42,924 nucleotides of DNA from a bacterium (GTDB lineage Bacteria > Patescibacteriota > Saccharimonadia > Saccharimonadales > Saccharimonadaceae), in NCBI GenBank assembly GCA_030431855.1, contig JAUIII010000008.1, forward strand, positions 1 through 42,924. The letters are read 5' to 3'. The position numbers and the translations under genes are program-made. Below, piece after piece: positions 8,244-15,840 of this stretch; the stretch's first letter is position 1, and each line of letters starts with the position of its first letter. The notes beneath the pieces were generated by a model that worked only from the letters and a program-made list of their open reading frames with translations, did no database searches and had not been told where the DNA came from.

Positions 8244-8792
8244 ATGATAAAATTCAAACACGCATTAGCGGCGGCGGCTTTGCTTGTCAGTACATTTACA
8301 CTGGTTACCTCACCAGCTAATGCGGCATCATGTAGCCAGCAAAGTCCGACAAGAGCTAGCTTTAAAACAAGGAATTTTTCGTGGGATCGCTTCAATGACA
8401 ACGGTACTGTTGTAGGAGTGGGCTATGCTAGCGTAGATATTATGCAGCTGTATATGGACTGTGGAGACAAGCACACAAAAATCTACCCGACAAGCGCACG
8501 TATTTGCCTTAATGATTTGAATGTCTCGGGCGATCCACTGTTCACGGGTTCAGTAGGTGTGAGTATGGAAGTTACGAACGACTATAACCTAAATTCATAC
8601 GCAGACGCAGCCTATGTATCGAACTCGACTGTTTGCGATTGGGCCCACTATACTTCGTCTAATTGGTACGCTGTCGGCAGTAACCCTACGTTCGAAATGA
8701 GCCCGCTCATCAACAGCACTAACGGCTATTCGTATACAAAGAAAACTTTTACAGTAAACGCTAGCAAAGATCCGATTGCACCGCTTTTCTAG
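8244..8792 (+). CDS. secreted protein of unknown function (182 aa)
   Basis: The N-terminus is a textbook Sec signal: KFKH, a hydrophobic core of about 15 residues, then SPANA with predicted cleavage after residue 27. The mature part has several cysteines (CSQQ, MDCG, RICLND, VCDW), suggesting one or two disulfides, and looks beta-rich. No family is recognised. I preferred the ATG at 8244 over the upstream frame start at 8184, because AAGGGGG lies at the right distance and the signal peptide then begins at once. In an epibiont it may act at the cell surface. Confidence 0.75.
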   Translation: MIKFKHALAAAALLVSTFTLVTSPANAASCSQQSPTRASFKTRNFSWDRFNDNGTVVGVGYASVDIMQLYMDCGDKHTKIYPTSARICLNDLNVSGDPLFTGSVGVSMEVTNDYNLNSYADAAYVSNSTVCDWAHYTSSNWYAVGSNPTFEMSPLINSTNGYSYTKKTFTVNASKDPIAPLF

Positions 8793-8835
8793 TAATAGCA
8801 ACGATACTATCTTGTAGCCAAACGGCACTGACTTT

Positions 8836-8871
8836 CACAACACCCGTACACAATGGGTGTTGTGTATTATT
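8836..8871. terminator. bidirectional terminator between secreted protein and rmuC
   Basis: CACAACACCC (8836-8845) and GGGTGTTGTG (8855-8864) form a perfect 10-bp stem with a 9-base loop, followed by TATTATT. It lies between convergent genes. Confidence 0.85.
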
Positions 8872-9937
8872 CCTGACTAGGTTTTTCAATTTGCAATGGC
8901 TCTACTGAAGATTCATTTCCGGCAATCTTTACGACATCTTTATCTACCTTGCCGAGCTCTTTGTGGGCAGTATTAAAATGATTGACCGTGGTAGATAGAC
9001 TGGCGCCAAGCTTTTGCATGAATGTTTCAAACTTGGCGATGTGCTGGCCCAGCTTTCCTACCCGCACCTGGATATCTTTGGCTTGTTCTTCAATTTGCAA
9101 GCTGCGTAGACCTTGCAGCACTGTCTGCAAGTACGCCATGAAGCTGGTGGGGCTCACGATAATTACCCGTTTATCGCGGAATGCATATTCGATTAAGTCT
9201 CGAGAACTGCCACCTTCGCCAATGTTGTTTATCAGTAAATCGTAGTAGAGCGATTCGCTAGGTATGAACATAAATGCAAAGTCCATGGTGTTTTCGCTGG
9301 GGCGAATGTACTTGCTGGTTTCGTCGATACGAAGCTTTAGGTCACCCTTTACTTTTGCAAGCAAGGCGTCGCGCTCTTTGCCGCTGGCCTCAATCATGCG
9401 GTTGTAATTTTCAAGACTAAATTTGCTGTCTATTGGCAAAATCTGCCCTTTTTCAAGAAAAATCACCGCGTCGACAATTTCGCCGTCTTTAAATTTGTAT
9501 TGCATTTGGAATCTACCTGGTGGCAACACGTTATCGAGTACCGTTTGCAGGTAGTATTCGCCAAACACGCCACGTTGCTTGGGGTTCGACAGTACATTTT
9601 GTAGTGTTTTTAGCTCATCGGCTACATCTACCACGCGCCGGTTCGTCTCGTCGAGCTTCGCTAGGCGCTGGGTCACATCGGCGACTAATTTGGCGCTTTC
9701 AGAAAGCTGCTTTTGCACCGAACGCTGAATGTTCGTATTGGAACGCTCAAGCTTGTCACCCATAGCAGTTTGTAACTGAGTTATGCTGCGAGTTAGTTCT
9801 GTTACATCACTTTTTACTAATTCAACAGCACTGGAGTTTTTCAGCTCTTTTAGCCGCGAATTTAGCACAAAGATAACGAGGGCAAACCCAACCAGCAAAG
9901 CTGCCAGTACTAGCGTAACCATAAGTTCTGTTGTCAT
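8867..9937 (-). CDS. rmuC: RmuC-family DNA recombination protein
   Basis: 356 residues. It has an N-terminal membrane anchor (about 6-26), a long coiled coil (30-125), then the RmuC nuclease-like domain with GVFGEYYLQTVLDNVLPPGR, VDAVIFLEKGQILPIDSKF and the later FAFMFIPSESLYY. RmuC proteins limit rearrangements at inverted repeats, and the domain has a PD-(D/E)XK-like fold. TATACT (minus strand, 9944-9949) lies 6 bases before the ATG with no Shine-Dalgarno, so the mRNA is probably leaderless. Confidence 0.93.
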   Translation of the reverse strand: MTTELMVTLVLAALLVGFALVIFVLNSRLKELKNSSAVELVKSDVTELTRSITQLQTAMGDKLERSNTNIQRSVQKQLSESAKLVADVTQRLAKLDETNRRVVDVADELKTLQNVLSNPKQRGVFGEYYLQTVLDNVLPPGRFQMQYKFKDGEIVDAVIFLEKGQILPIDSKFSLENYNRMIEASGKERDALLAKVKGDLKLRIDETSKYIRPSENTMDFAFMFIPSESLYYDLLINNIGEGGSSRDLIEYAFRDKRVIIVSPTSFMAYLQTVLQGLRSLQIEEQAKDIQVRVGKLGQHIAKFETFMQKLGASLSTTVNHFNTAHKELGKVDKDVVKIAGNESSVEPLQIEKPSQE

Positions 9938-9952
9938 GCCTCTAGTATATCA

Positions 9953-10444
9953 CTAGGCCGTGAGCACGAGTCGAATTGCGACAACCGCTACAGTGGCAAG
10001 CGCAAGCGCAACCGCCAGACTAATGGGCTGCACGACCCACGCAAACAACATATAACTCAGTGCGAACGCGATTGCTATAGTAGCAGTCGCCATCAGCCAT
10101 GGCATTGCTGTTACAACTGAAAATACTCCCCACATTGATAAGCCGACCGCAAGAATAACGAGGAGCGGCCGATACACTCGTTCGCGTACCAAGAACACAA
10201 GCCCCACCATCGAGCCCAAGATAATCGCAACAGCACTGGCAAAGCCCTCTTTGTTGCCACAGCGTGCGTCCATCACACTTTCACGACACATTATTGGTTC
10301 AAATACATAGTTCAGTAACACCAGGTTCAACGCGTACGTGACGACGCCAACCAGTAGACCTATTAATCCTATAGAAATAATTGCCCGCCAGTTCATTGTT
10401 ACCCACGTGACTCGTGGGTCTCGTGCCTCTATTATTTTAGCCAT
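9953..10444 (-). CDS. multi-pass membrane protein (163 aa)
   Basis: Unrecognised integral membrane protein with about five hydrophobic helices (roughly residues 21-46, 67-87, 92-114, 117-138 and 140-160). A loop with two cysteines (MCRESVMDARCG) lies between the first two helices and may be extracellular. GGGAGAACAAT precedes the ATG, giving it a real Shine-Dalgarno sequence, and TACAAT lies further upstream. It ends 15 bases before rmuC on the same strand. Confidence 0.7.
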   Translation of the reverse strand: MAKIIEARDPRVTWVTMNWRAIISIGLIGLLVGVVTYALNLVLLNYVFEPIMCRESVMDARCGNKEGFASAVAIILGSMVGLVFLVRERVYRPLLVILAVGLSMWGVFSVVTAMPWLMATATIAIAFALSYMLFAWVVQPISLAVALALATVAVVAIRLVLTA

Positions 10445-10605
10445 ATTGTTCTCCCTGTTTGACTACACTATTGTATCAGCTTTTTGTTTTCGGGGCGACA
10501 ATAGTATTTTGGTGGCTACCCTGCAAGTAGTACGGTGCCATCGGCAATAATACGAATTATTACTGACATATGCGTAGGTATTGCACCGTCTTGTATAATA
10601 GAGTT

Positions 10606-11010
10606 ATGGGAGAATTTTTACTACGAATATTGATAGCTGGCGGTATTATGGGCGTGATCGACGCGTTTTGGCTGGCAGTTGTCGCAAACAAATTTTATAA
10701 AAGCCAAATAGGACAATTGCTGCTAGAAAAGCCAAACATGGTGGCCGCAGTTGCCTTTTACGTAATTTACGTGGTAGGTATCGTGGTGTTCGCGCTCACA
10801 CCGGCACTCGAGAAGGATTCGTGGCTACTAGCAGCAGGGCTTGGTGCGCTGTTCGGTTTTGTCGCATATGCAACCTACGACCTTACAAACCTGGCTACAC
10901 TCAAGGATTGGCCGCTAAAGCTCGTCATCGTTGACTTGATCTGGGGCGCTGTTCTAACCGGCACTGTCACGACACTTTCATTCTTCGCACTGAAACAACT
11001 AGGAATGTAG
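10606..11010 (+). CDS. DUF2177 family membrane protein
   Basis: 134 residues with four predicted helices. The family hallmark YATYDLTNLATLKDWP is present near residues 86-101, and the N-terminal IDAFWL segment also matches. Biochemical function is unknown. I start at the ATG at 10606, not the upstream in-frame ATG at 10570, because TATAAT (10594-10599) ends 6 bases before 10606, so 10570 lies upstream of the expected transcription start. It runs into the DUF1295 gene with a 1-base gap, an arrangement implying a common membrane or lipid-related role. Confidence 0.85.
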   Translation: MGEFLLRILIAGGIMGVIDAFWLAVVANKFYKSQIGQLLLEKPNMVAAVAFYVIYVVGIVVFALTPALEKDSWLLAAGLGALFGFVAYATYDLTNLATLKDWPLKLVIVDLIWGAVLTGTVTTLSFFALKQLGM

Positions 11011-11011
11011 C

Positions 11012-11800
11012 ATGGGCGCGTTTTCCTACGATATAGTGTGGAGTTTCGTCACCGCACTCGCTTTTCTAAGTGTCGTATTTGCCTATGGGTATGCCAAAAA
11101 GCGCTACGATATCATCGACTCCGCCTGGGGGCCAGCATTTATCGTGATCGCGCTGAGCCTTCTGGTTCGTGAAGGAAAGTTACTGCCAGTTATCTTCATA
11201 CTGCTACTTATGGTGAGTGCGTGGGGCCTACGATTGTCGTACCATATTTATTCGCGTTTTCGAAAATCAAATTCCGAAGATCCGCGGTATATTGAGCTAC
11301 GCAAAAAGTGGCCAAAACGCTATATTCCGTTGCAGGTTTACCTTCGAATATACCTAGTACAGGCTGTGTTGGCAACGGTCGTATCACTACCAGTCATTTT
11401 GATAGTGGGAAGTACAGTTACGCCCCTAGTTTCGTTTGCATCGCTCGGTATTGCCGTATGGTTAGTCGGCTTCTTTATTGAAATAATGGCTGATGCGCAG
11501 CTGAAAGTATTTCTTTCTGTACCTGAAAACCGCGGCAAGATTATGCAAGACGGGCTATGGGCTTACTCGCGACACCCGAATTATTTTGGCGAGATCCTTC
11601 TATGGTGGGGTATCGGCATGATGACGTATGGCACACCATATGCACTAGTCGGCTTCCTTGGACCACTCGCCATCACGCTATTGATTGTGTTTGTGTCGGG
11701 TATTCCGCCCGCCGAAAAACGCTCTAGCACGAAGCCAGGTTGGAAAGCATACGCAGCCAAAACCAATGCTCTTGTACCGTGGCCTCCTAAAGAAGACTAG
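11012..11800 (+). CDS. DUF1295 family membrane protein (steroid 5-alpha-reductase-like fold)
   Basis: 262 residues with six or seven membrane segments. The C-terminal signature GLWAYSRHPNYFGEILLWWG is diagnostic of DUF1295, related to 5-alpha-reductases and isoprenylcysteine methyltransferases, which bind NADPH or SAM. RHPNYFGE carries the conserved residues. The substrate is unknown; lipid or isoprenoid modification is a family-level guess. It is co-transcribed with the DUF2177 gene. Confidence 0.88.
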   Translation: MGAFSYDIVWSFVTALAFLSVVFAYGYAKKRYDIIDSAWGPAFIVIALSLLVREGKLLPVIFILLLMVSAWGLRLSYHIYSRFRKSNSEDPRYIELRKKWPKRYIPLQVYLRIYLVQAVLATVVSLPVILIVGSTVTPLVSFASLGIAVWLVGFFIEIMADAQLKVFLSVPENRGKIMQDGLWAYSRHPNYFGEILLWWGIGMMTYGTPYALVGFLGPLAITLLIVFVSGIPPAEKRSSTKPGWKAYAAKTNALVPWPPKED

Positions 11801-11803
11801 TTC

Positions 11804-11832
11804 TTGAGGTAAACGGCGTTTTGCGGTACAAT
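11804..11832 (+). promoter_or_regulatory. promoter for tRNA-Gln
   Basis: TTGAGG (11804-11809), a 17-base spacer and TACAAT (11827-11832), about 55 bases before the tRNA. Confidence 0.7.
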
Positions 11833-11857
11833 TGTCGGAGCTAAAGCGGTTGTTAAC

Positions 11858-11979
11858 AATTCGATTATTTCTCTCCTGGCATATGCTGGGGATTAGCCAA
11901 GTGGTAAGGCAGTGGGTTCTGGTCCCATGATCGGGGGTTCGAATCCCTCATCCCCAGCCAGGAGAAAAGTAATCGAATC
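11858..11979 (+). repeat. 22-bp inverted repeat enclosing tRNA-Gln
   Basis: The arm at 11858-11879 (AATTCGATTATTT then CTCTCCTGG) is the reverse complement of 11958-11979 (CCAGGAGAAAAG then TAATCGAATC) at 19 of 22 positions. The second arm begins with the encoded CCA end of the tRNA, so the precursor's leader and trailer could pair. Confidence 0.8.
11887..11960 (+). tRNA. tRNA-Gln (anticodon CTG)
   Basis: A complete 74-base cloverleaf. The acceptor stem TGGGGAT pairs with ATCCCCA. The D arm is GCC/GGC. The anticodon stem GTGGG/CCCAT closes the loop TTCTGGT with anticodon CTG. The T arm GGGGG/CCCTC closes TTCGAAT, with discriminator G and encoded CCA (11958-11960). The U1-A72 pair is usual for glutamine tRNAs. 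Confidence 0.95.
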
Positions 11980-12699
11980 AATACAGTAGCGATGTGTTAA
12001 GGGCGCTGCTTCGAGGTAATTTCTTCAAAATTATAAACATTGATGTCTGCCTGAGGAATTTCTATTTTGCTGAATCTCAGATATGCGATCGCATACATAT
12101 TTATGCTCTTCGCCGCCAGGATACCGCTTCTCGCATCGTCAATGGCAATTGCATCCTCAGGTTGTACGTTTAGTAAGTCTAGCGCTTTTAGTATCATCTC
12201 TGGGTCTGGCTTGCCCTTAGACACTTCTTCACCTCCGACAACTGCCGTAAAATAATTACTTATTTGAAATTTTTCTAATACAGCTTTTAGAATATTGGAA
12301 TGAGTAGAAGAACTGAGACCAATAAGTAGGCCTTTTTCTTTGCAATGCTCTAGAAAACCCACTAGACCTTCGGGCATCTCGGCTTGTTCCTCATATAGGT
12401 TAAATAGACTTGCAGCATGTTTTCTGCTGGCTTCTTCTGGATCTGCCGCAAGGTCATGATTATTGAATACCTTTTCAAAAACCTGTTTGCTCGTTGAGCC
12501 AATCATTGAATGCAGCTCATCAAGAGGTACGTTCAACCCATATGTTTCAAATGTCTTTGAGTAAGCTTGATCATGAAATGGTATACCGTCTGTGATCACC
12601 CCATCGAAATCAAACACAATAGCTTTTTTATTGTCCATACTCTATAGACTATAAATCAAACTAGTTTTCTTTGATAGGCTGGAGAAAAGTAATTGAATC
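11961..12699. repeat. direct repeats flanking the HAD gene
   Basis: GGAGAAAAGTAATCGAATC directly after tRNA-Gln (11961-11979) recurs with one mismatch at 12681-12699. The interval holds only the HAD gene. This is the footprint expected of a small insertion or deletion event at the tRNA 3' flank. Confidence 0.75.
11997..12638 (-). CDS. HAD superfamily phosphatase (beta-phosphoglucomutase-like)
   Basis: 213 residues. All four HAD motifs are visible: DFDGVITD (I, residues 9-16), LSSSTHS (II), KGKPDPE (III) and AIDDARSGILAA (IV). A helical cap domain lies between motifs I and II. The family dephosphorylates or isomerises sugar phosphates; the substrate cannot be told. It lies alone between direct repeats of the tRNA-Gln flank and is oriented against its neighbours, so it was probably acquired as a unit. 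The -10 is TATAGT, about 9 bases before the ATG. Confidence 0.88.
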   Translation of the reverse strand: MDNKKAIVFDFDGVITDGIPFHDQAYSKTFETYGLNVPLDELHSMIGSTSKQVFEKVFNNHDLAADPEEASRKHAASLFNLYEEQAEMPEGLVGFLEHCKEKGLLIGLSSSTHSNILKAVLEKFQISNYFTAVVGGEEVSKGKPDPEMILKALDLLNVQPEDAIAIDDARSGILAAKSINMYAIAYLRFSKIEIPQADINVYNFEEITSKQRP

Positions 12700-12742
12700 C
12701 CCCACATAGTGAACTAATTATCGGTTCCTGTATACTTTCTTT

Positions 12743-13246
12743 ATGGCAAAAGTAATCATCGTTGATGAAAATGATAACCAAATAGATTTGAAAGAATACC
12801 AGGATGTGCAGCCAAGTGATATCTACCGCGTGTCGGCACTACTCCTGACTGACGAAGCAACTGGCGACACTTTGATAACTCAACGAAAATGGGATAAAAA
12901 GAATAACCCAGGAAAATGGATGTCTGCCGTGTCTGGCACAATCGAAGAGAATGAGACATACGATGACAACATAGTACATGAAACCATGGAAGAAATCGGA
13001 GTCACAAATCTCACTTTCGTAAAAGGGCCGAAACGATACGTTGACGATGGAGAACATAAATATTTTGTCCAATGGTATGTGGCAACTACTGACAAAACCA
13101 CTACCTCTATTACAATCCAGGACGAGGAGGTCGAAGCGTACAGATGGGTATCGAAACATGAGCTTACGTCAGAGCTAAACCATGAACCAGATAAGTTTGT
13201 TCCGTCGCTTCGACGCTCTCTGCAACTAATAGGCTACCTAGACTAA
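12743..13246 (+). CDS. Nudix hydrolase, IPP-isomerase-like branch
   Basis: 167 residues. The Nudix box spans GTIEENETYDDNIVHETMEEIG. It fits GX5EX7REUXEEXGU except that the usual Arg before the first catalytic Glu is His. The context RVSALLLTDE and QRKWDKKNNPGKW resembles the type 1 IPP isomerase and YfcD-like branch, so the substrate may be a diphosphate. TATACT (12731-12736) lies 6 bases before the ATG, indicating a leaderless message. It is convergent with the F420-type reductase gene. Confidence 0.85.
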   Translation: MAKVIIVDENDNQIDLKEYQDVQPSDIYRVSALLLTDEATGDTLITQRKWDKKNNPGKWMSAVSGTIEENETYDDNIVHETMEEIGVTNLTFVKGPKRYVDDGEHKYFVQWYVATTDKTTTSITIQDEEVEAYRWVSKHELTSELNHEPDKFVPSLRRSLQLIGYLD

Positions 13247-13259
13247 GGCGTGCCCAAAA

Positions 13260-13862
13260 CTACCCTAAAAACTTCAGGGCACTCATCCAGTTTGTACCAA
13301 GTTGGTCTTGGATTTTCATCTGAATTAAGCCGAAGCCTTCGAGATGGCGAGATTCTGATAGCGGCCCAACATCAATAGCGCGAAGGCTGCTCGAATTTAT
13401 TAGTTCTTTCACGACGTTTTTCGCCTTGTCGTCATCACCAGCGACAAATACGTCGAGCTGTCTGCCCTCTACCTCTCCTGCAACAAGCACTCCGGCTAGC
13501 GTTGTGTTGAACGCTTTTACTACTTTTGCCGCTGAAAGTACATCTGCGACGTGTTGAGCGCCAGATTCACCTGGCTCTGGTAGCAATTCAAACGTATTGA
13601 AATCGACGGGGTTTGAAATATCGACGACGATTTTCCCTGCAAAACCATTGTAGCTTTTCGCGATGTTTTCAACCTCTGTGTATGGTGTAGCAAGTACGAC
13701 TATCTCGTCTGTTTCACTGCCCACTACTACAACGTTTACGCCTTCGATTTCCATCGCCTTTTCTTCATCTTGCGCATGCACGGTGACCGTGTGCCCTCCT
13801 CCAACAAGTCGAGTGGCAATGCCCTTTGCCATATTGCCACTACCGATAATGGTTACATTCAT
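13260..13862 (-). CDS. NADPH-dependent F420-reductase-like oxidoreductase
   Basis: 200 residues with an N-terminal Rossmann motif, NVTIIGSGNMAKGIATRLV, and the family pattern VVDISNPVDFNTFELLPEPGESGAQ. Proteins of this group reduce F420 or other acceptors with NADP(H). In organisms without F420 the real substrate is unknown. The start at 13862 is chosen over 13883 because AGGAGGG lies 5 bases upstream. It is divergent from an HxlR regulator, and the gap carries symmetric operator-like sites, so it is the likely regulated target, perhaps under redox or electrophile stress. Confidence 0.85.
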   Translation of the reverse strand: MNVTIIGSGNMAKGIATRLVGGGHTVTVHAQDEEKAMEIEGVNVVVVGSETDEIVVLATPYTEVENIAKSYNGFAGKIVVDISNPVDFNTFELLPEPGESGAQHVADVLSAAKVVKAFNTTLAGVLVAGEVEGRQLDVFVAGDDDKAKNVVKELINSSSLRAIDVGPLSESRHLEGFGLIQMKIQDQLGTNWMSALKFLG

Positions 13863-13897
13863 GTTGACCCTCCTATTGATCATTTGGTATAATTTAT

Positions 13898-13929
13898 ATA
13901 GTACTATCTAATATAAAGTACTTTATATT
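13898..13929. promoter_or_regulatory. putative HxlR operator: two palindromes
   Basis: ATAGTACTAT (13898-13907) and a perfect 20-bp palindrome at 13910-13929, centred on AAAGTACTTT, share the AGTACT core. Their centres are 17 bp apart. They lie between the divergent reductase and HxlR genes and overlap their promoter regions. Confidence 0.7.
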
Positions 13930-13945
13930 TTAAAGCAAGATATTT

Positions 13946-14266
13946 ATGACGACTCTCAATACAAAACAACCAATCTGCCTTCCCAGCCTCAAAATTCTCA
14001 GTGATTATTGGACCTTGCGCGTAATTGATGAACTTTCCGATGGGAACTCACTGCGATTTAAAGAACTAGAGCGACGAATCAGCGACGCAAATACCGCGAC
14101 ACTATCGAAACGACTAAAGGATATGCAGGCAAGTGGCCTACTAGAGCGGTCTGAACGCTCACGGGCTGATGTGACCTACACCCTCACCCAATTAGGCACA
14201 GAAGCAATCCCCCTTTTAAGGGCGGTAAACCACTTTTCAGCAGCTGCAAAAAAAGCTACCGCATAG
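13946..14266 (+). CDS. HxlR family transcriptional regulator
   Basis: 106-residue winged helix-turn-helix regulator. The family pattern is clear: KILSDYWTLRVIDEL, then RFKELERRI, then TLSKRLKDMQASGLLER and a wing RADVTYTLTQLG. HxlR proteins often sense electrophiles or redox state through a cysteine near the N-terminus; Cys11 (QPICLPS) fits that place. It is divergently paired with the oxidoreductase at 13260-13862, its probable target. Confidence 0.9.
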   Translation: MTTLNTKQPICLPSLKILSDYWTLRVIDELSDGNSLRFKELERRISDANTATLSKRLKDMQASGLLERSERSRADVTYTLTQLGTEAIPLLRAVNHFSAAAKKATA

Positions 14267-14278
14267 TTTCGGTAGCTT
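14248..14278 (-). terminator. intrinsic terminator of the 30-aa basic peptide gene
   Basis: AAGCTACCG (14253-14261) pairs with CGGTAGCTT (14270-14278). On the minus strand the stem is followed by a run of seven T (14248-14254). It also overlaps the end of the HxlR gene. Confidence 0.85.
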
Positions 14279-14283
14279 GCTGG

Positions 14284-14376
14284 TTATGAACGAGCGTTTT
14301 TTTGGTTGTTGCTCTTTTGCTTTCGCTTTCGAGCACGCTTGATATCGGCACTATGTCGATTTCTTTTTTTAGCCAT
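14284..14376 (-). CDS. 30-residue highly basic peptide
   Basis: ATG at 14376 gives 30 residues, 13 of them Lys or Arg, beginning MAKKRNRHSADIKRARK. A Shine-Dalgarno GGGAG lies 4 bases upstream, and a strong intrinsic terminator follows the stop. These three signals together make a real gene likely despite its size. The composition suggests RNA or ribosome binding, like small ribosome-associated proteins, but I recognise no family. Confidence 0.65.
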   Translation of the reverse strand: MAKKRNRHSADIKRARKRKQKSNNQKNARS

Positions 14377-14496
14377 GCAACTCCCGTCTATTATGTACCC
14401 ATTGTACATCAATGTGGTGATTTCTACAATAAATGTGCTATAGTAAGAATACTGCGATCACTACCGAATTTGAACGCTACAGAAAATAGAGGAACC

Positions 14497-14736
14497 ATTA
14501 ACTTAAAAACTACGCAGTTCTCTGAAACCATAAACGGCAGATATCTTCATGACGAACTGACAAAAATGGCAAGAAGTAAACGATATAACACTCGTAGCGT
14601 GTATACGCCCTTGAATGGTGAAAGTAATCAGCGTTCATTTGTGGAAAAACACATGAAGTACGCAAGTCAATTCCCAAACATGAACTTTGCTCAATATATT
14701 TCAAACCTGAAGCTTATGACGCGGATCACTAAATAA
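14497..14736 (+). CDS. hypothetical protein (about 79 aa), start uncertain
   Basis: An open frame with coding-like composition ending TRITK. There is no ATG, GTG or TTG near a ribosome-binding site. AGAGGA (14488-14493) stands 3 bases before an ATT codon at 14497, a rare but known initiator. The next in-frame ATG (14566) lacks a ribosome-binding site. A TATAGT box with an extended TGTGC lies about 50 bases upstream. The middle is basic (ARSKRYNTRS). The family is unknown. It runs convergent to the ClC gene with 6 bases between. Confidence 0.4.
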   Translation: MNLKTTQFSETINGRYLHDELTKMARSKRYNTRSVYTPLNGESNQRSFVEKHMKYASQFPNMNFAQYISNLKLMTRITK

Positions 14737-14742
14737 CAGCGT

Positions 14743-15840
14743 CTACTCTTCTCCGCTATGCCCTGTAATGATTTTTGTTTTGCGATCTGCGAACAGTAAT
14801 CCAGCTAAGAACGCGAAGATGCTGGGGAAAAGATAGATTTCACTTGTGAGCAAGCTTATAGCTGCAATAACACTGCTCGCTACGAACACAAATGGGAATA
14901 TAAGACCGCCGCGGTAGCCCATACCAAGCGACCAGGCAATCGTAGCGACCTTTACAAGACTAATCCACACAACTCCGACTAAACCAATTGCGGCTGCTTG
15001 CTGAAATATTGGCTTGATTGCCTCATTGCCTGTAAACTGTACGAGATAGCCGCCAGCGACAAATAGAAGGCCGAGGCCTGTGCCTGCGACAAAGCCATGC
15101 ATGTACCACGTATTTTGCAGCTTGGCGTACAGGACCTTTGCCCACTTAAGCATTGCGATAAACAGCTTCTGATATGCTATTCCTGCAATAAAAAACACTG
15201 TCAACATAGCCATTGCCATGAATGAGAAACCAATCGACTGTTCAGGATAGTGAAAAGCCCCTCGATGCCCAAACAAGCCTAGCGTAAACAACGCCGCAAC
15301 AGACGCAAGCGCAAGCCCTATATAATCAATGATGGAGAACTGTAGTCTCTTAGATTTGTGGGCGAGATACAGTCCCAGAAGACCGCCAAATACCGAACTA
15401 AAGAACGCAACGAACAATGCAACAAAGCCCGCAAGGCCAAATAATCCGACATGCGAATGCAGCTTTAAACGTTTGGCTATTAATTGCCCGCCTATCATTG
15501 CAGCAGGTATTAATACTGCCTCTGGCCCGAGCGCCGCGCCAGCAAACAAAGATAAAAACCCAATCAGTAACACCACGAAAAATTCTTGGCTCAGCGGGCG
15601 ACCTTTTTTCGCTTCTTTTGTATCAAGCCATTGCCGAGCTCCGAAGAACGTTAGACCCAGCACAAGCGACAGTCCCAGCGCTGCGATCTTGTTTGAATCA
15701 CTGTGAAAAATATCATCCCACACCAGATGAAGCATCACATGCAACAGGCCTTCGAAACCAAGATACACGAGCGCGATAAACACGCCAACGAACGCTGAGC
15801 CTACCAGCAACGCTGCACGTTGTCGCGTTGTATTAGTCAT
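14743..15840 (-). CDS. ClC family chloride channel/transporter
   Basis: 365 residues, about ten hydrophobic helices, somewhat shorter than the usual 420 or more. Family landmarks: GAALGPEAVLIPAAMIGGQ corresponds to the GREGP region with the gating glutamate, and GYRGGLIFPFVFVASS corresponds to the GGIFxP filter region. Both are divergent, so ion selectivity (Cl-, F- or exchange) cannot be set. It overlaps the upstream potassium channel gene by 8 bases, so the two are coupled. Confidence 0.85.
   Translation of the reverse strand: MTNTTRQRAALLVGSAFVGVFIALVYLGFEGLLHVMLHLVWDDIFHSDSNKIAALGLSLVLGLTFFGARQWLDTKEAKKGRPLSQEFFVVLLIGFLSLFAGAALGPEAVLIPAAMIGGQLIAKRLKLHSHVGLFGLAGFVALFVAFFSSVFGGLLGLYLAHKSKRLQFSIIDYIGLALASVAALFTLGLFGHRGAFHYPEQSIGFSFMAMAMLTVFFIAGIAYQKLFIAMLKWAKVLYAKLQNTWYMHGFVAGTGLGLLFVAGGYLVQFTGNEAIKPIFQQAAAIGLVGVVWISLVKVATIAWSLGMGYRGGLIFPFVFVASSVIAAISLLTSEIYLFPSIFAFLAGLLFADRKTKIITGHSGEE

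Noticed and set aside
14302-14496. Upstream extension of the 14497 frame from 14302
   Set aside because: It runs antisense through the 30-residue gene and lies before the likely promoter at about 14440.
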